Assembly (NCBI GenBank): GCA_002292165.1
Contig: DBBK01000053.1
Location: forward strand, 1-5,668
Direction: 5' to 3'
Length of the DNA: 5,668 bases
Source: Brevundimonas sp. UBA986
GTDB lineage: Bacteria > Pseudomonadota > Alphaproteobacteria > Caulobacterales > Caulobacteraceae
Shown: piece after piece, positions 1 to 5,630 of the stretch
Layout: every line of letters begins with the position of its first letter
How positions within the stretch are numbered: position 1 is the first letter of the stretch
Notes under the pieces: model-generated
What the model was told of the DNA's origin: nothing
The model's database searches: none
The model's input: the letters and a program-made list of their open reading frames with translations, nothing else
Made by a program: the position numbers and the translations under genes

Positions 1-715
1 CGTCGTTGAAGAAGGCGATCGGTTCGCCGGGCTTCTGCTGGGCCGCGATATAGAGCAGCGGCAGATAGTGTTCGTCGGTCGGGACGCTGAGCTGGGCGTC
101 CTCGGCGAGGTGGACCCAGTCGATCAGGGCGTCGTGGTCGCCGCTGACGAAGGCCGCCTTGACCGCCTCGTTGAAGCTGGTCGCCCAGGGATAGGGGCCG
201 TCGTCTTCCTGCCGCTTCCAGGTGCGCAGGTTGTGCACGAAGTCGCCGGAGCCGGCGATGACGATCCCCTCCTCCCGCAGCGGACGCAGGGCCTTGGCCA
301 GCTCATAGTGCTGGCGCGCGGTCAGGTCGCGGTTCAGGGACAGCTGGACGACCGGCACGTCGGCCTCGGGCCAGACATGGACCAGCACCGACCATGTGCC
401 GTGATCCAGACCCCATTGCTCGACCGGCAGGGCGCCGGCCAGCTCGGCGACGCGCGCCGCCAGTTCCGGCGATCCCGGCGCGGGGTACTGGACCGCATGC
501 AGCGCCGGCGGGAAGCCGCCGAAGTCATGGATGGTCTCGGGCCGAGCCTGGGCCGTGACGCCCAGCCCACGGGTCTCCCAGTGGGCCGAGATCATGACCA
601 CGCCCTTTGGCTTGCCCACCGCCTCGCCGAGGTTGCGCCAGGCTGCGGTATAGGGACCGCCCAGCGCGTTCATGGGAGAGCCGTGACCGAAGAAGATCGC
701 CGGTTGGGTGGTCAT
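1..715 (-). CDS. ygiD: DODA-type extradiol ring-opening dioxygenase, YgiD-like (3' end cut by window)
   Basis: Class III extradiol dioxygenase of the plant DODA / E. coli YgiD type, which opens catechol rings such as DOPA next to the hydroxyls using a bound divalent metal and O2; it is probably cytosolic. The visible 238 residues begin with HGSPMNAL (His11), followed by SAHWE (His45), LDHGTW (His105), GSGDFVHN (His161) and DEHYLPLL (His216). By family comparison His11, His45, His161 and His216 are the likely metal ligands and His105 a likely catalytic residue. Family members are about 260 residues, so only a short C-terminal piece lies beyond base 1. The ATG follows the wrbA stop by four bases with no good ribosome-binding site, only AAGG too close to the start, which suggests co-transcription and translational coupling with wrbA. 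The family assignment is firm. The true substrate is unknown, because many bacterial DODA homologues act on catechols other than DOPA. Confidence 0.93.
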   Translation of the reverse strand, partial: MTTQPAIFFGHGSPMNALGGPYTAAWRNLGEAVGKPKGVVMISAHWETRGLGVTAQARPETIHDFGGFPPALHAVQYPAPGSPELAARVAELAGALPVEQWGLDHGTWSVLVHVWPEADVPVVQLSLNRDLTARQHYELAKALRPLREEGIVIAGSGDFVHNLRTWKRQEDDGPYPWATSFNEAVKAAFVSGDHDALIDWVHLAEDAQLSVPTDEHYLPLLYIAAQQKPGEPIAFFND

Positions 716-719
716 CGCC

Positions 720-1322
720 TTAGCCGTGCAGCTTCTTCGCGATCTCGGCGATGTGCTTGCCCTGATGGCGGGCGCCGCCGAGGTCGATGTCCGAAGGCAT
801 ACGGCTGCCATCGCCGCCGGTGATGGTCGAGGCGCCGTAGGGCGAACCGCCGTGGATGGCTTCGAGGGTCATCTGCTCCTGATAGTTATAGGGCAGGCCG
901 ACGACGACCAGGCCGTGGTGCAGCAGGGTCGGGATGAAGCCGAGGATGGTCGATTCCTGACCGCCGTGCTGGGTCGCGGTGGCGGTGAAGACGCCGCCCA
1001 CCTTGCCGATCAGGCCGCCGGTGAACCACAGGCCGCCGGTCTGGTCCCAGAAGGCGCGCATCTGCGAGGCGACGGTGCCGAAGCGGGTGCCGGCGCCGAC
1101 GATGATGGCGTCATAGTCCTTCAGGTCGTCGACGGTGGCGATCGGGGCTGCCTGATCCAGCTTGTAGTGCGAGGCCTTGGCCAGCTCTTCCGGCACGGTC
1201 TCGGGCACGCGCTTGATGTCGACGGTCACGCCCTCGACCGAGCCCGCGCCTTCGGCGACGGCCTGGGCCATGGCTTCGAGATGGCCGTAGGTGGAATGAT
1301 AGAGAACCAGAACCTTCGCCAT
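720..1322 (-). CDS. wrbA: NAD(P)H:quinone oxidoreductase, WrbA (type IV)
   Basis: Flavodoxin-fold FMN enzyme that reduces quinones by two electrons using NADH or NADPH, avoiding semiquinone radicals; WrbA proteins are cytosolic tetramers. The 200-residue length matches the family (about 198). The N-terminal beta strand runs into the FMN phosphate loop STYGH (residues 10-14). The hallmark GAGTRFG followed by QMRAFWDQTGGLW lies near residues 77-97, and the C-terminal GSPYGASTI with DGSR follows, all typical of WrbA rather than plain flavodoxin. The start is supported by AAGGAG six bases upstream of the ATG. A good Caulobacter-type promoter lies 50-80 bases upstream, so wrbA probably begins its own transcript and carries the dioxygenase gene with it. 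The pairing fits quinone and catechol detoxification, but that joint role is inferred. Confidence 0.97.
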   Translation of the reverse strand: MAKVLVLYHSTYGHLEAMAQAVAEGAGSVEGVTVDIKRVPETVPEELAKASHYKLDQAAPIATVDDLKDYDAIIVGAGTRFGTVASQMRAFWDQTGGLWFTGGLIGKVGGVFTATATQHGGQESTILGFIPTLLHHGLVVVGLPYNYQEQMTLEAIHGGSPYGASTITGGDGSRMPSDIDLGGARHQGKHIAEIAKKLHG

Positions 1323-1328
1323 GGGGCG

Positions 1329-1334
1329 CTCCTT
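1329..1334 (-). promoter_or_regulatory. Ribosome-binding site of wrbA
   Basis: AAGGAG on the minus strand with a six-base spacer to the wrbA ATG. It is the clearest Shine-Dalgarno sequence in the window and fixes the wrbA start. Most other genes here have weak sites or depend on overlaps with the gene upstream. Confidence 0.85.
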
Positions 1335-1373
1335 GAGAATGAGGGACGCGGTTCAGTAACAGCGTCGGTAGCG

Positions 1374-1401
1374 GATTTAGCTCATCCAGCCCAAGGTTCA
1401 A
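1374..1401 (-). promoter_or_regulatory. Predicted housekeeping (sigma-73 type) promoter of wrbA-ygiD
   Basis: On the minus strand the -35 element TTGAACC (1395-1401) is followed after 13 bases by the -10 element GCTAAATC (1374-1381). The Caulobacter crescentus consensus is TTGACGS-N10-14-GCTANAWC: the -10 matches at every position and the -35 at five of seven. Transcription would start near 1366-1368, leaving an untranslated leader of roughly 45 bases before the wrbA ATG. The promoter overlaps the stop codon and last codons of the upstream HExxH gene. The match is seen directly; activity is inferred. Confidence 0.65.
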
Positions 1402-1876
1402 GTCCGAAGGCGGAAACACTCGGTTTCGGAAACGGGCACAACCGGTCGTAAAAAACACTGTCGGCGGGCATGCGCTGGCCACGCGAAAGGCGGAACCGGT
1501 GCTCCACCGCCGAGGCCTGCTGCTCGATGTTCAGATGGTCCCAGACGCAGGCCGGATCAAGGGGATAGGCGTAGGCGGCGGCGCTGTCGCCCGCCTTCAG
1601 CTTGGCCAGCAGCAGGTTGACGCCGTTCAGCGCCTGCCAGACGTGGACCAGCTCGTGGATCAGGGTCGCCTGCAGCGACAGGGGCGACAGGGCGATATCG
1701 TCGGGCAGGCTGCGCCCCGACCAGACGATCCATCCCCTGCCCCACAGGACGCCGGGCACGAAGGCGCGGTCGAAGGGACTGGCCAGAAGGCGTACTGTGT
1801 CGAGAGGAATGGCGTCGGCGAAGACGGAACGGGCCAGGGCCTGTTCGCCGGACGTCAGGGGCCGCGTCCTTAGCAT
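1382..1876 (-). CDS. Small HExxH putative metalloprotein, 'vgr-related' type
   Basis: Predicted 164-residue protein. Its most telling feature is HELVHVWQ (residues 74-81), a zinc-metalloprotease-like HExxH motif with His74, Glu75 and His78. About 40 residues later NIEQQA (116-121) offers Glu118 as a possible third ligand. The opening TRPLTSGEQALARSVF and the motif arrangement resemble proteins labelled 'vgr-related' in Caulobacterales and sphingomonads, with some likeness to DUF4157 proteins. That label says little about function, and proteolysis is unproven. There is no signal peptide or membrane segment. The start was chosen because its ATG overlaps the upstream stop as TGATG (1874-1878), implying reinitiation; the same frame stays open for about 100 more codons but only inside the DUF805 gene. 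The last 27 codons are unusually rich in A/T third positions where they overlap the wrbA promoter. Existence as a gene is fairly sure; function is unknown. Confidence 0.82.
   Translation of the reverse strand: MLRTRPLTSGEQALARSVFADAIPLDTVRLLASPFDRAFVPGVLWGRGWIVWSGRSLPDDIALSPLSLQATLIHELVHVWQALNGVNLLLAKLKAGDSAAAYAYPLDPACVWDHLNIEQQASAVEHRFRLSRGQRMPADSVFYDRLCPFPKPSVSAFGLEPWAG
1411..1433. repeat. GAAAC/GTTTC half-site cluster upstream of the wrbA promoter
   Basis: GTTTC-G-GAAAC (1423-1433) is a perfect 11-base palindrome. A further GAAAC (1413-1417) lies next to it, so CGGAAAC occurs twice as a direct repeat (1411-1417 and 1427-1433). The palindrome centre (1428) lies about 60 bases upstream of the predicted wrbA transcription start, a common position for an activator site. 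The bases also encode the C-terminus of the HExxH protein. No known regulator was recognised, and chance cannot be excluded. Confidence 0.35.
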
Positions 1877-2460
1877 CAGCCGACGGGCGGGCCGAAGCGG
1901 TTGGCCTCGCGCGATCCCGCTCCGGACAGCTGGATGATCAGGGTCAGGAGCACGCCCAGATAGACGATGTTGTTCAGGAAGATGGCGAGGAACAGGGTCA
2001 TGTTCGGCTCCACGTCGGTCGTGATCTCGCGCATCACCACCTGAACCCCGACCAGACCGAAGGCGAGAAACGGCAGGGGCGCCAGGCCCCAGAAGGCCGA
2101 GCGTCCACGGTCGTGCAGACGACGGGCCACGGCGGCGGCCAGCAGCCCGACCGCAAGGATCACGGTAACGCCCATCCCCCAACCCATCACGGCGAAGTCC
2201 GGCGTCAACGCGGGATGGTCCCCATGGATCTGGACCGAGGTCGTGCCGGCGAAGGTGGTGATCTCGACCTGTTCCGGATGGGCGGCGGTGAAGGCCCGGA
2301 CTTTGGCGATCGTGCTGGAGACCATCAGGGCCACCGTGGCCATCCAGAGCGCGAAGGCGCCGCCCACCACGCAGGCCGCCCAGGGCCAGAACTGACTGCG
2401 CGTATCGCGCCCCCTGAACTCGGTCAGGCGGGTCAGGTTGTGGGTGATCGGGTTCGGCAT
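1876..2460 (-). CDS. DUF805 family inner-membrane protein
   Basis: A 194-residue membrane protein with the DUF805 hallmarks: FRGRDTRSQFW near the N-terminus (residues 15-25), ARRLHDRGRSAFW after the second membrane segment (about 112-124) and NRFGPP at the extreme C-terminus (188-193). Hydrophobic segments lie at about 26-48, 89-112, 123-143 and 155-178, giving four predicted membrane helices. A loop of about 40 mostly polar residues (49-88) separates the first two, longer than in compact DUF805 proteins. The molecular function of the family is not established. The ATG follows the M15 peptidase stop by three bases with only a weak GGA upstream, and the stop overlaps the HExxH gene as TGATG, so it is very probably the middle gene of a three-gene operon. 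Confidence 0.9.
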   Translation of the reverse strand: MPNPITHNLTRLTEFRGRDTRSQFWPWAACVVGGAFALWMATVALMVSSTIAKVRAFTAAHPEQVEITTFAGTTSVQIHGDHPALTPDFAVMGWGMGVTVILAVGLLAAAVARRLHDRGRSAFWGLAPLPFLAFGLVGVQVVMREITTDVEPNMTLFLAIFLNNIVYLGVLLTLIIQLSGAGSREANRFGPPVG

Positions 2461-2463
2461 GGG

Positions 2464-3327
2464 TCAGGATCCGGAGGCGTAACGGGCGGCCGGGGTCCCG
2501 ACGTACTCCCAGTGCCAGGGCTCGTAGAGGTAGGGGACAAAGCCGAAGCGGGCGGCGTTGGCGACCAGCCAGCGGTAGGTCGCGCCCCGCGTCATGTAGA
2601 GGCGGCTGGCGGGGTCGGTGGAGTCGACGCCCATCCCTTCGAGATGGCCGACATAGAGGTCGACGGCGGCGCCGGTGCGGTGGGGCGAGCAGGCGGCGCG
2701 GCGGACGCCGTCGCAGTTGGCCTCGGCGGCGCAGCGGGCGGCGTCGGCCTCCGGATCGCGGAAGCCCGAGAAGATCTGCAGCAGCTCCGGATCGGCGGCG
2801 ATGGCCGGGACCTCACGCCGGGCGGCGGCGGCCATGGCGCGGTAGGCGTCCAGGGTGTCGCGGCGCAGGAGGCGGGTCAGGCGGTCGGCGTGCTCCTCCT
2901 CCGGCGACAGATAGCCCAACTGGTTCAGCGGCGGCGGGTCGGGGCATTCGTCGCGGGTCCGGGCCATGACGAAGGGCCGGCGCTCCTGCAGCACCCCCTT
3001 GAGGACGGTGAAGGTCGCCTGATCGAAGACGCCCGTCGGGGTCAGGGCGTAGCGCCCCTGAAAGGCGGCGAGCGCGGCGGCGAAGTCGGGCGTGCCCGGC
3101 GCGCAGTCGGTGCGCAGCTCGCGCTGCAGCAGGGGCAGATAGGTCTCCCAGCCCATCTCGGGCCGGCCGAACGGCGACCACTCCAGCGAATAGACGGAGA
3201 TGGCGTTGGAGAAGGCCTGACCCGACCACTGGGCCCCTGCCCGATCGCACGATTGAGCAGAGGCCCCGCCCGCGAAGGCCGACAGGATCAAGGCTCCCAG
3301 AGCCATCAGGACGGCGCGCATACCCAT
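2464..3327 (-). CDS. Exported M15 (VanY/D-Ala-D-Ala carboxypeptidase) family peptidase with N-terminal peptidoglycan-binding-like region
   Basis: Predicted periplasmic zinc peptidase of 287 residues that would trim peptidoglycan stem peptides. A signal peptide with a hydrophobic core at about residues 5-20 ends at ASA-Q (cleavage after residue 24). Residues 62-112 resemble a peptidoglycan-binding domain 1 fold, with FQ...ALTPTGVFDQAT. The catalytic part has SGFRDP (187-192), SPHRTGAAVD (214-223, the SxHxxGxAxD zinc motif with His216 and Asp223) and EPWHWEYVG (269-277, with Glu269 and His272 as the ExxH catalytic and zinc residues). All key residues are present. Six cysteines follow the signal peptide (27, 75, 128, 199, 205, 213), three of them just before the zinc loop, so disulfides are possible. 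The start is 3327 or the ATG at 3321, which gives the same signal peptide. The open frame runs on to 3573, but that extension overlaps the divergent transporter and has no signal character. The exact bond cleaved is not determinable. Confidence 0.92.
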   Translation of the reverse strand: MGMRAVLMALGALILSAFAGGASAQSCDRAGAQWSGQAFSNAISVYSLEWSPFGRPEMGWETYLPLLQRELRTDCAPGTPDFAAALAAFQGRYALTPTGVFDQATFTVLKGVLQERRPFVMARTRDECPDPPPLNQLGYLSPEEEHADRLTRLLRRDTLDAYRAMAAAARREVPAIAADPELLQIFSGFRDPEADAARCAAEANCDGVRRAACSPHRTGAAVDLYVGHLEGMGVDSTDPASRLYMTRGATYRWLVANAARFGFVPYLYEPWHWEYVGTPAARYASGS

Positions 3328-3347
3328 GGGGCGAGGAAGCCTGAGGA

Positions 3348-3359
3348 CGGCCCGGGCCG
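3348..3359. repeat. Perfect 12-base palindrome in the divergent gap
   Basis: CGGCCCGGGCCG is a perfect 12-base palindrome between the divergent genes. It lies at or just downstream of the predicted start of the M15 operon transcript, where it could act as an operator. In GC-rich DNA such a palindrome may also arise by chance. Confidence 0.3.
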
Positions 3360-3365
3360 CAAGCG

Positions 3366-3392
3366 GAATTGGCCTTCTGCGCCCGGCGTCAT
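3366..3392 (-). promoter_or_regulatory. Candidate promoter of the M15-DUF805-HExxH operon
   Basis: On the minus strand ATGACGC (3386-3392) matches the Caulobacter -35 consensus TTGACGS at six of seven positions. After 12 bases GCCAATTC (3366-3373) matches GCTANAWC at six of eight. Transcription would start near 3358-3360, about 30-35 bases before the peptidase ATG. The spacing is within the allowed range but the -10 is imperfect. Confidence 0.45.
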
Positions 3393-3404
3393 TGCTGCGA
3401 TAAC
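3376..3404 (+). promoter_or_regulatory. Candidate promoter of the transporter-mazG operon (weak -35)
   Basis: GCGATAAC (3397-3404) matches the -10 consensus GCTANAWC at seven of eight positions. The best -35 at legal spacing, TCTGCGC (3376-3382, 14-base spacer), is poor. A start near 3411 would leave a leader of about 35 bases. It interleaves with the divergent minus-strand candidate, so the two polymerase sites would overlap. Confidence 0.3.
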
Positions 3405-3445
3405 GGGACAGGCCGAATCCTCCGGCCGGCCGCACGGATCGCCGC

Positions 3446-4834
3446 ATGTCCTCGACCGACGCCTCCGCTCCCTCGCCTTCCCCCGCATCGCCGCGCCGGT
3501 CCAATGCGGTGCTGGCGGCCTTCTCGACCGTCTGCCTGCCGCTGGCGGCGTTCGGCGTGGCCCTGCCGGTCACCCTGCCGGAGTACTATGCGACCCACGT
3601 CGGGCTGGACATCGCCATGGTCGGCTTCGTCTTCATGGCCGTGCGGGCCTTCGACATCGCCGCCGACCCGCTGATCGGGGCGGCGATGGACCGCACCAGA
3701 ACGCGCTTCGGCCGCTATCGCCCGTGGATGGCGGCCTCGACCCCCGTCCTGATGCTGACGGCCCTGATGGTCTTCGTCATGGTCAAGCCGGGCGCCGGGC
3801 CCTTCTACCTCTTCGCCTGGCTGCTGGTGCTCTACATCGGCTTCTCGATCGGGACCCTGAGCCAGCTGGGCTGGGCGGCGGTTCTGGCGCCCCAGTACGA
3901 CCAGCGAAGCCGGGTCTATGCCTGGTGGCAGGCGTTCAACATCATCGGCGTCATCGCCATCCTGATCCTGCCCGCCGCGGTGGTGCAGCTGGGGCTCGGG
4001 GACTATGTCGCCGGGGTTCATGTCATGGGCTGGGCCATCGTCGCCGCCCTGCCGATCACCATCGGCCTGGCCCTGTTCGCCGTGCCCGAGCCGGTCAATG
4101 CGGGGGCGCCCGCCCACGGCGGCCTGAAGGCCTATTGGGAGATCGTCAAACGCCCGACGGTGGCGCGGCTGCTGGCCTCGGACGTGGTGCTGGGCGTGGC
4201 GCCGGGCATCACCGGGGCCCTGCTGTTCTTCTTCTTCGATCAGGTGAAGGGCTACGACAAGGCGGCGGCCTCGATCTTCATGCTGCTCTACTTCGTCGGC
4301 GGCCTGTGTGGAGCGCCCATCTGGGCGAAGCTGGCGACGCGGATCGGCAAGCACCGGGCCCTGGCCGTGGCCAGCACCCTCTTCGCGGCCCTCTATGTCG
4401 TCGCGACCCTGCTGCCCGGCGGCAGCTTCGCCCTGACGGCGGTGGCCATGTTCATCGCCGGCCTGCCCTATGCGGCCGGCCTGTTCCTGCTGCGGGCCAT
4501 GATGGCCGATGCGGGCGACGAGGTTCGGCTGGAGACGGGCGTGGACCGCACGGCCCTGATGTTCTCCATCCTCAGCGCCACGACCAAGCTGGGCCACGTC
4601 TTCGCCCTGATCCCCTATGTCGTGCTGGGCTGGGTCGGCTTCCAGGCCGAGCCGCCCGTCGGGGGCAACAGCCCGACCTCGCTGCTGGTGCTGCAGGTCC
4701 TGTTCATCGCGGTTCCGGCCCTGCTGATCGCCTCGGCGGCGGTGATCCTGAGGCGCTATCCGCTGACGCCCGAGCGCCATGACGAGATCCGCCGGGCGCT
4801 GGAAGCCCGGGACGCCGAGGCTCCTCAAGCATGA
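3446..4834 (+). CDS. GPH family (MelB-type) sugar:cation symporter, MFS fold
   Basis: A 462-residue polytopic inner-membrane transporter of the glycoside-pentoside-hexuronide:cation symporter family, usual length 450-480. The best evidence is the loop 2-3 signature DRTRTRFGRYRPW (residues 82-94) directly after FDIAADP (69-75). By eye, Asp70 and Asp74 align with Asp55 and Asp59, the cation-site residues of Salmonella/E. coli MelB. The second half has PIWAKLATRIGK (291-302), the family-typical ADAGDEVRLETG (354-365) and Lys381, which falls where MelB has Lys377. The tail RRYPLTPERHDEIRRAL is typical of the family. The substrate cannot be read from sequence, and no sugar-metabolism gene is nearby. 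The first 18 residues are Ser/Pro-rich and cytosolic. The start has GGA (3436-3438) seven bases upstream. The stop overlaps mazG as ATGA. Confidence 0.92.
   Translation: MSSTDASAPSPSPASPRRSNAVLAAFSTVCLPLAAFGVALPVTLPEYYATHVGLDIAMVGFVFMAVRAFDIAADPLIGAAMDRTRTRFGRYRPWMAASTPVLMLTALMVFVMVKPGAGPFYLFAWLLVLYIGFSIGTLSQLGWAAVLAPQYDQRSRVYAWWQAFNIIGVIAILILPAAVVQLGLGDYVAGVHVMGWAIVAALPITIGLALFAVPEPVNAGAPAHGGLKAYWEIVKRPTVARLLASDVVLGVAPGITGALLFFFFDQVKGYDKAAASIFMLLYFVGGLCGAPIWAKLATRIGKHRALAVASTLFAALYVVATLLPGGSFALTAVAMFIAGLPYAAGLFLLRAMMADAGDEVRLETGVDRTALMFSILSATTKLGHVFALIPYVVLGWVGFQAEPPVGGNSPTSLLVLQVLFIAVPALLIASAAVILRRYPLTPERHDEIRRALEARDAEAPQA
4817..4834 (+). promoter_or_regulatory. mazG translation start: GAGG site plus ATGA overlap
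   Basis: GAGG (4817-4820) lies ten bases before the mazG ATG (4831), and that ATG shares four bases with the transporter stop (ATGA, 4831-4834). This argues for one transcript with translational coupling and supports the chosen mazG start. Confidence 0.7.
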
Positions 4835-5625
4835 CCCCGATCGAACGCCTTCTCGGCATCATGGCGAAGCTGAGGGACCCCGACGGCGGCTGTCCGTGGG
4901 ACCTGGAGCAGACCTTCGCCACCATCGCCTCCTACACGATCGAGGAGGCCTATGAGGTCGCCGACGCCATCGAGCGGGGCGACATGGCCGAGCTGAAGTC
5001 CGAGCTGGGCGACCTGCTGTTCCAGACCGTCTTCCACGCCCGCATGGCCGAGGAGGCCGGGCTGTTCGCCTTCGACGACGTCGCAAACGCCATGTCAGAC
5101 AAGCTGGTACGCCGACATCCTCATGTATTCGCTGATGAGGCCGCAAAGGGCGATGCAGCCGAGCAGAAGGCGCGCTGGGAGGACATCAAGGCGGCCGAGC
5201 GGGCGGCCAAGGCCCAGCACGGGGTGCTGGATGACGTCCCCGTGGGCCTGCCCGCCCTGGCCCGCGCGGCCAAGCTGACCAGGCGAGCGGCGCGGGTCGG
5301 CTTCGACTGGCCCTCCACCGACGAGGTCTTCGACAAGCTGGACGAGGAGGTCGGGGAGCTGAAGGCCGAGATCGCCGCGGGCGACCTGGACAAGGCGCGC
5401 GAGGAGATGGGCGACCTGCTGTTCGTGGTCGCCAACCTGGCCCGCAAGCTGGGGGTCGAGCCCGAGGATGCGCTGCGCGGCGCCAACGCCAAGTTCGTGC
5501 GCCGATTCGGCTTCATCGAGGCCGAGCTGGCGAAGGATGGCCGCACGCCCGACCAGTCCGACCTCGCCGAGATGGACGGCCTGTGGGACGCGGCCAAGGT
5601 GGCGGAGCGGTCGGCCAAGGGCTAG
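4831..5625 (+). CDS. mazG: Nucleoside triphosphate pyrophosphohydrolase MazG
   Basis: Cytosolic house-cleaning enzyme that hydrolyses NTPs and dNTPs to the monophosphate and pyrophosphate with Mg2+, removing aberrant nucleotides. The 264 residues match E. coli MazG (263) and contain both tandem MazG domains. The N-terminal domain has CPWD (21-24), IEEAYE (37-42: Glu38, Glu39, Glu42) and ELGD (58-61: Glu58, Asp61), then RRHPHVF (94-100). The C-terminal domain has DEEVGE (171-176: Glu172, Glu173, Glu176) and EEMGD (191-195: Glu192, Asp195), so both EExxE...ExxD metal sites look intact. In E. coli the C-terminal domain carries most activity. GVLDDVP and GFDWP in the linker are also family-typical. 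Codons 91-110 are oddly rich in A/T third positions compared with the rest of the gene. It is translationally coupled to the upstream symporter; a functional link between the two is not evident. Confidence 0.97.
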   Translation: MTPIERLLGIMAKLRDPDGGCPWDLEQTFATIASYTIEEAYEVADAIERGDMAELKSELGDLLFQTVFHARMAEEAGLFAFDDVANAMSDKLVRRHPHVFADEAAKGDAAEQKARWEDIKAAERAAKAQHGVLDDVPVGLPALARAAKLTRRAARVGFDWPSTDEVFDKLDEEVGELKAEIAAGDLDKAREEMGDLLFVVANLARKLGVEPEDALRGANAKFVRRFGFIEAELAKDGRTPDQSDLAEMDGLWDAAKVAERSAKG

Positions 5626-5630
5626 CCGAG

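Noticed and set aside
68..823. Plus-strand open frame opposite the dioxygenase gene
   Set aside because: Arg/Gly-rich shadow; the minus strand encodes all conserved DODA histidines in order.
708..1451. Plus-strand open frame opposite wrbA
   Set aside because: Antisense shadow of a clear wrbA, with no family motif and no ribosome-binding site.
1877..2182. N-terminal extension of the HExxH protein
   Set aside because: The extension would lie wholly inside the DUF805 gene in another frame and is low-complexity. The TGATG overlap start is much better.
3241..3327. Lipoprotein signal on the M15 peptidase (Cys27)
   Set aside because: The residues before Cys27 are A-Q-S, without Leu at -3, so this is not a lipobox. 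ASA-Q is a normal signal peptidase I site.
3422..3431. CCGGCCGG/GGCCGGCC palindromic stretch in the divergent gap
   Set aside because: Short and self-overlapping GC palindromes are expected by chance at this base composition, and it has no clear relation to a promoter element.
3328..3573. N-terminal extension of the M15 peptidase
   Set aside because: It would overlap the divergent transporter start, bury the signal peptide in the interior and is compositionally odd. The start at 3327 or 3321 exposes a normal signal peptide.
2113..4782. Very long plus-strand open frame (889 codons)
   Set aside because: It runs antisense through the DUF805 and M15 genes and then out of frame through the transporter. 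Its translation is low-complexity Gly/Ala/Arg/Pro with no domain, a usual artefact of GC-rich DNA.
3389..4828. Long minus-strand open frame (479 codons) opposite the transporter
   Set aside because: The product is Gln/Arg/Gly/Asp/His-rich with no motif. The opposite strand encodes a clear GPH transporter with all family signatures.
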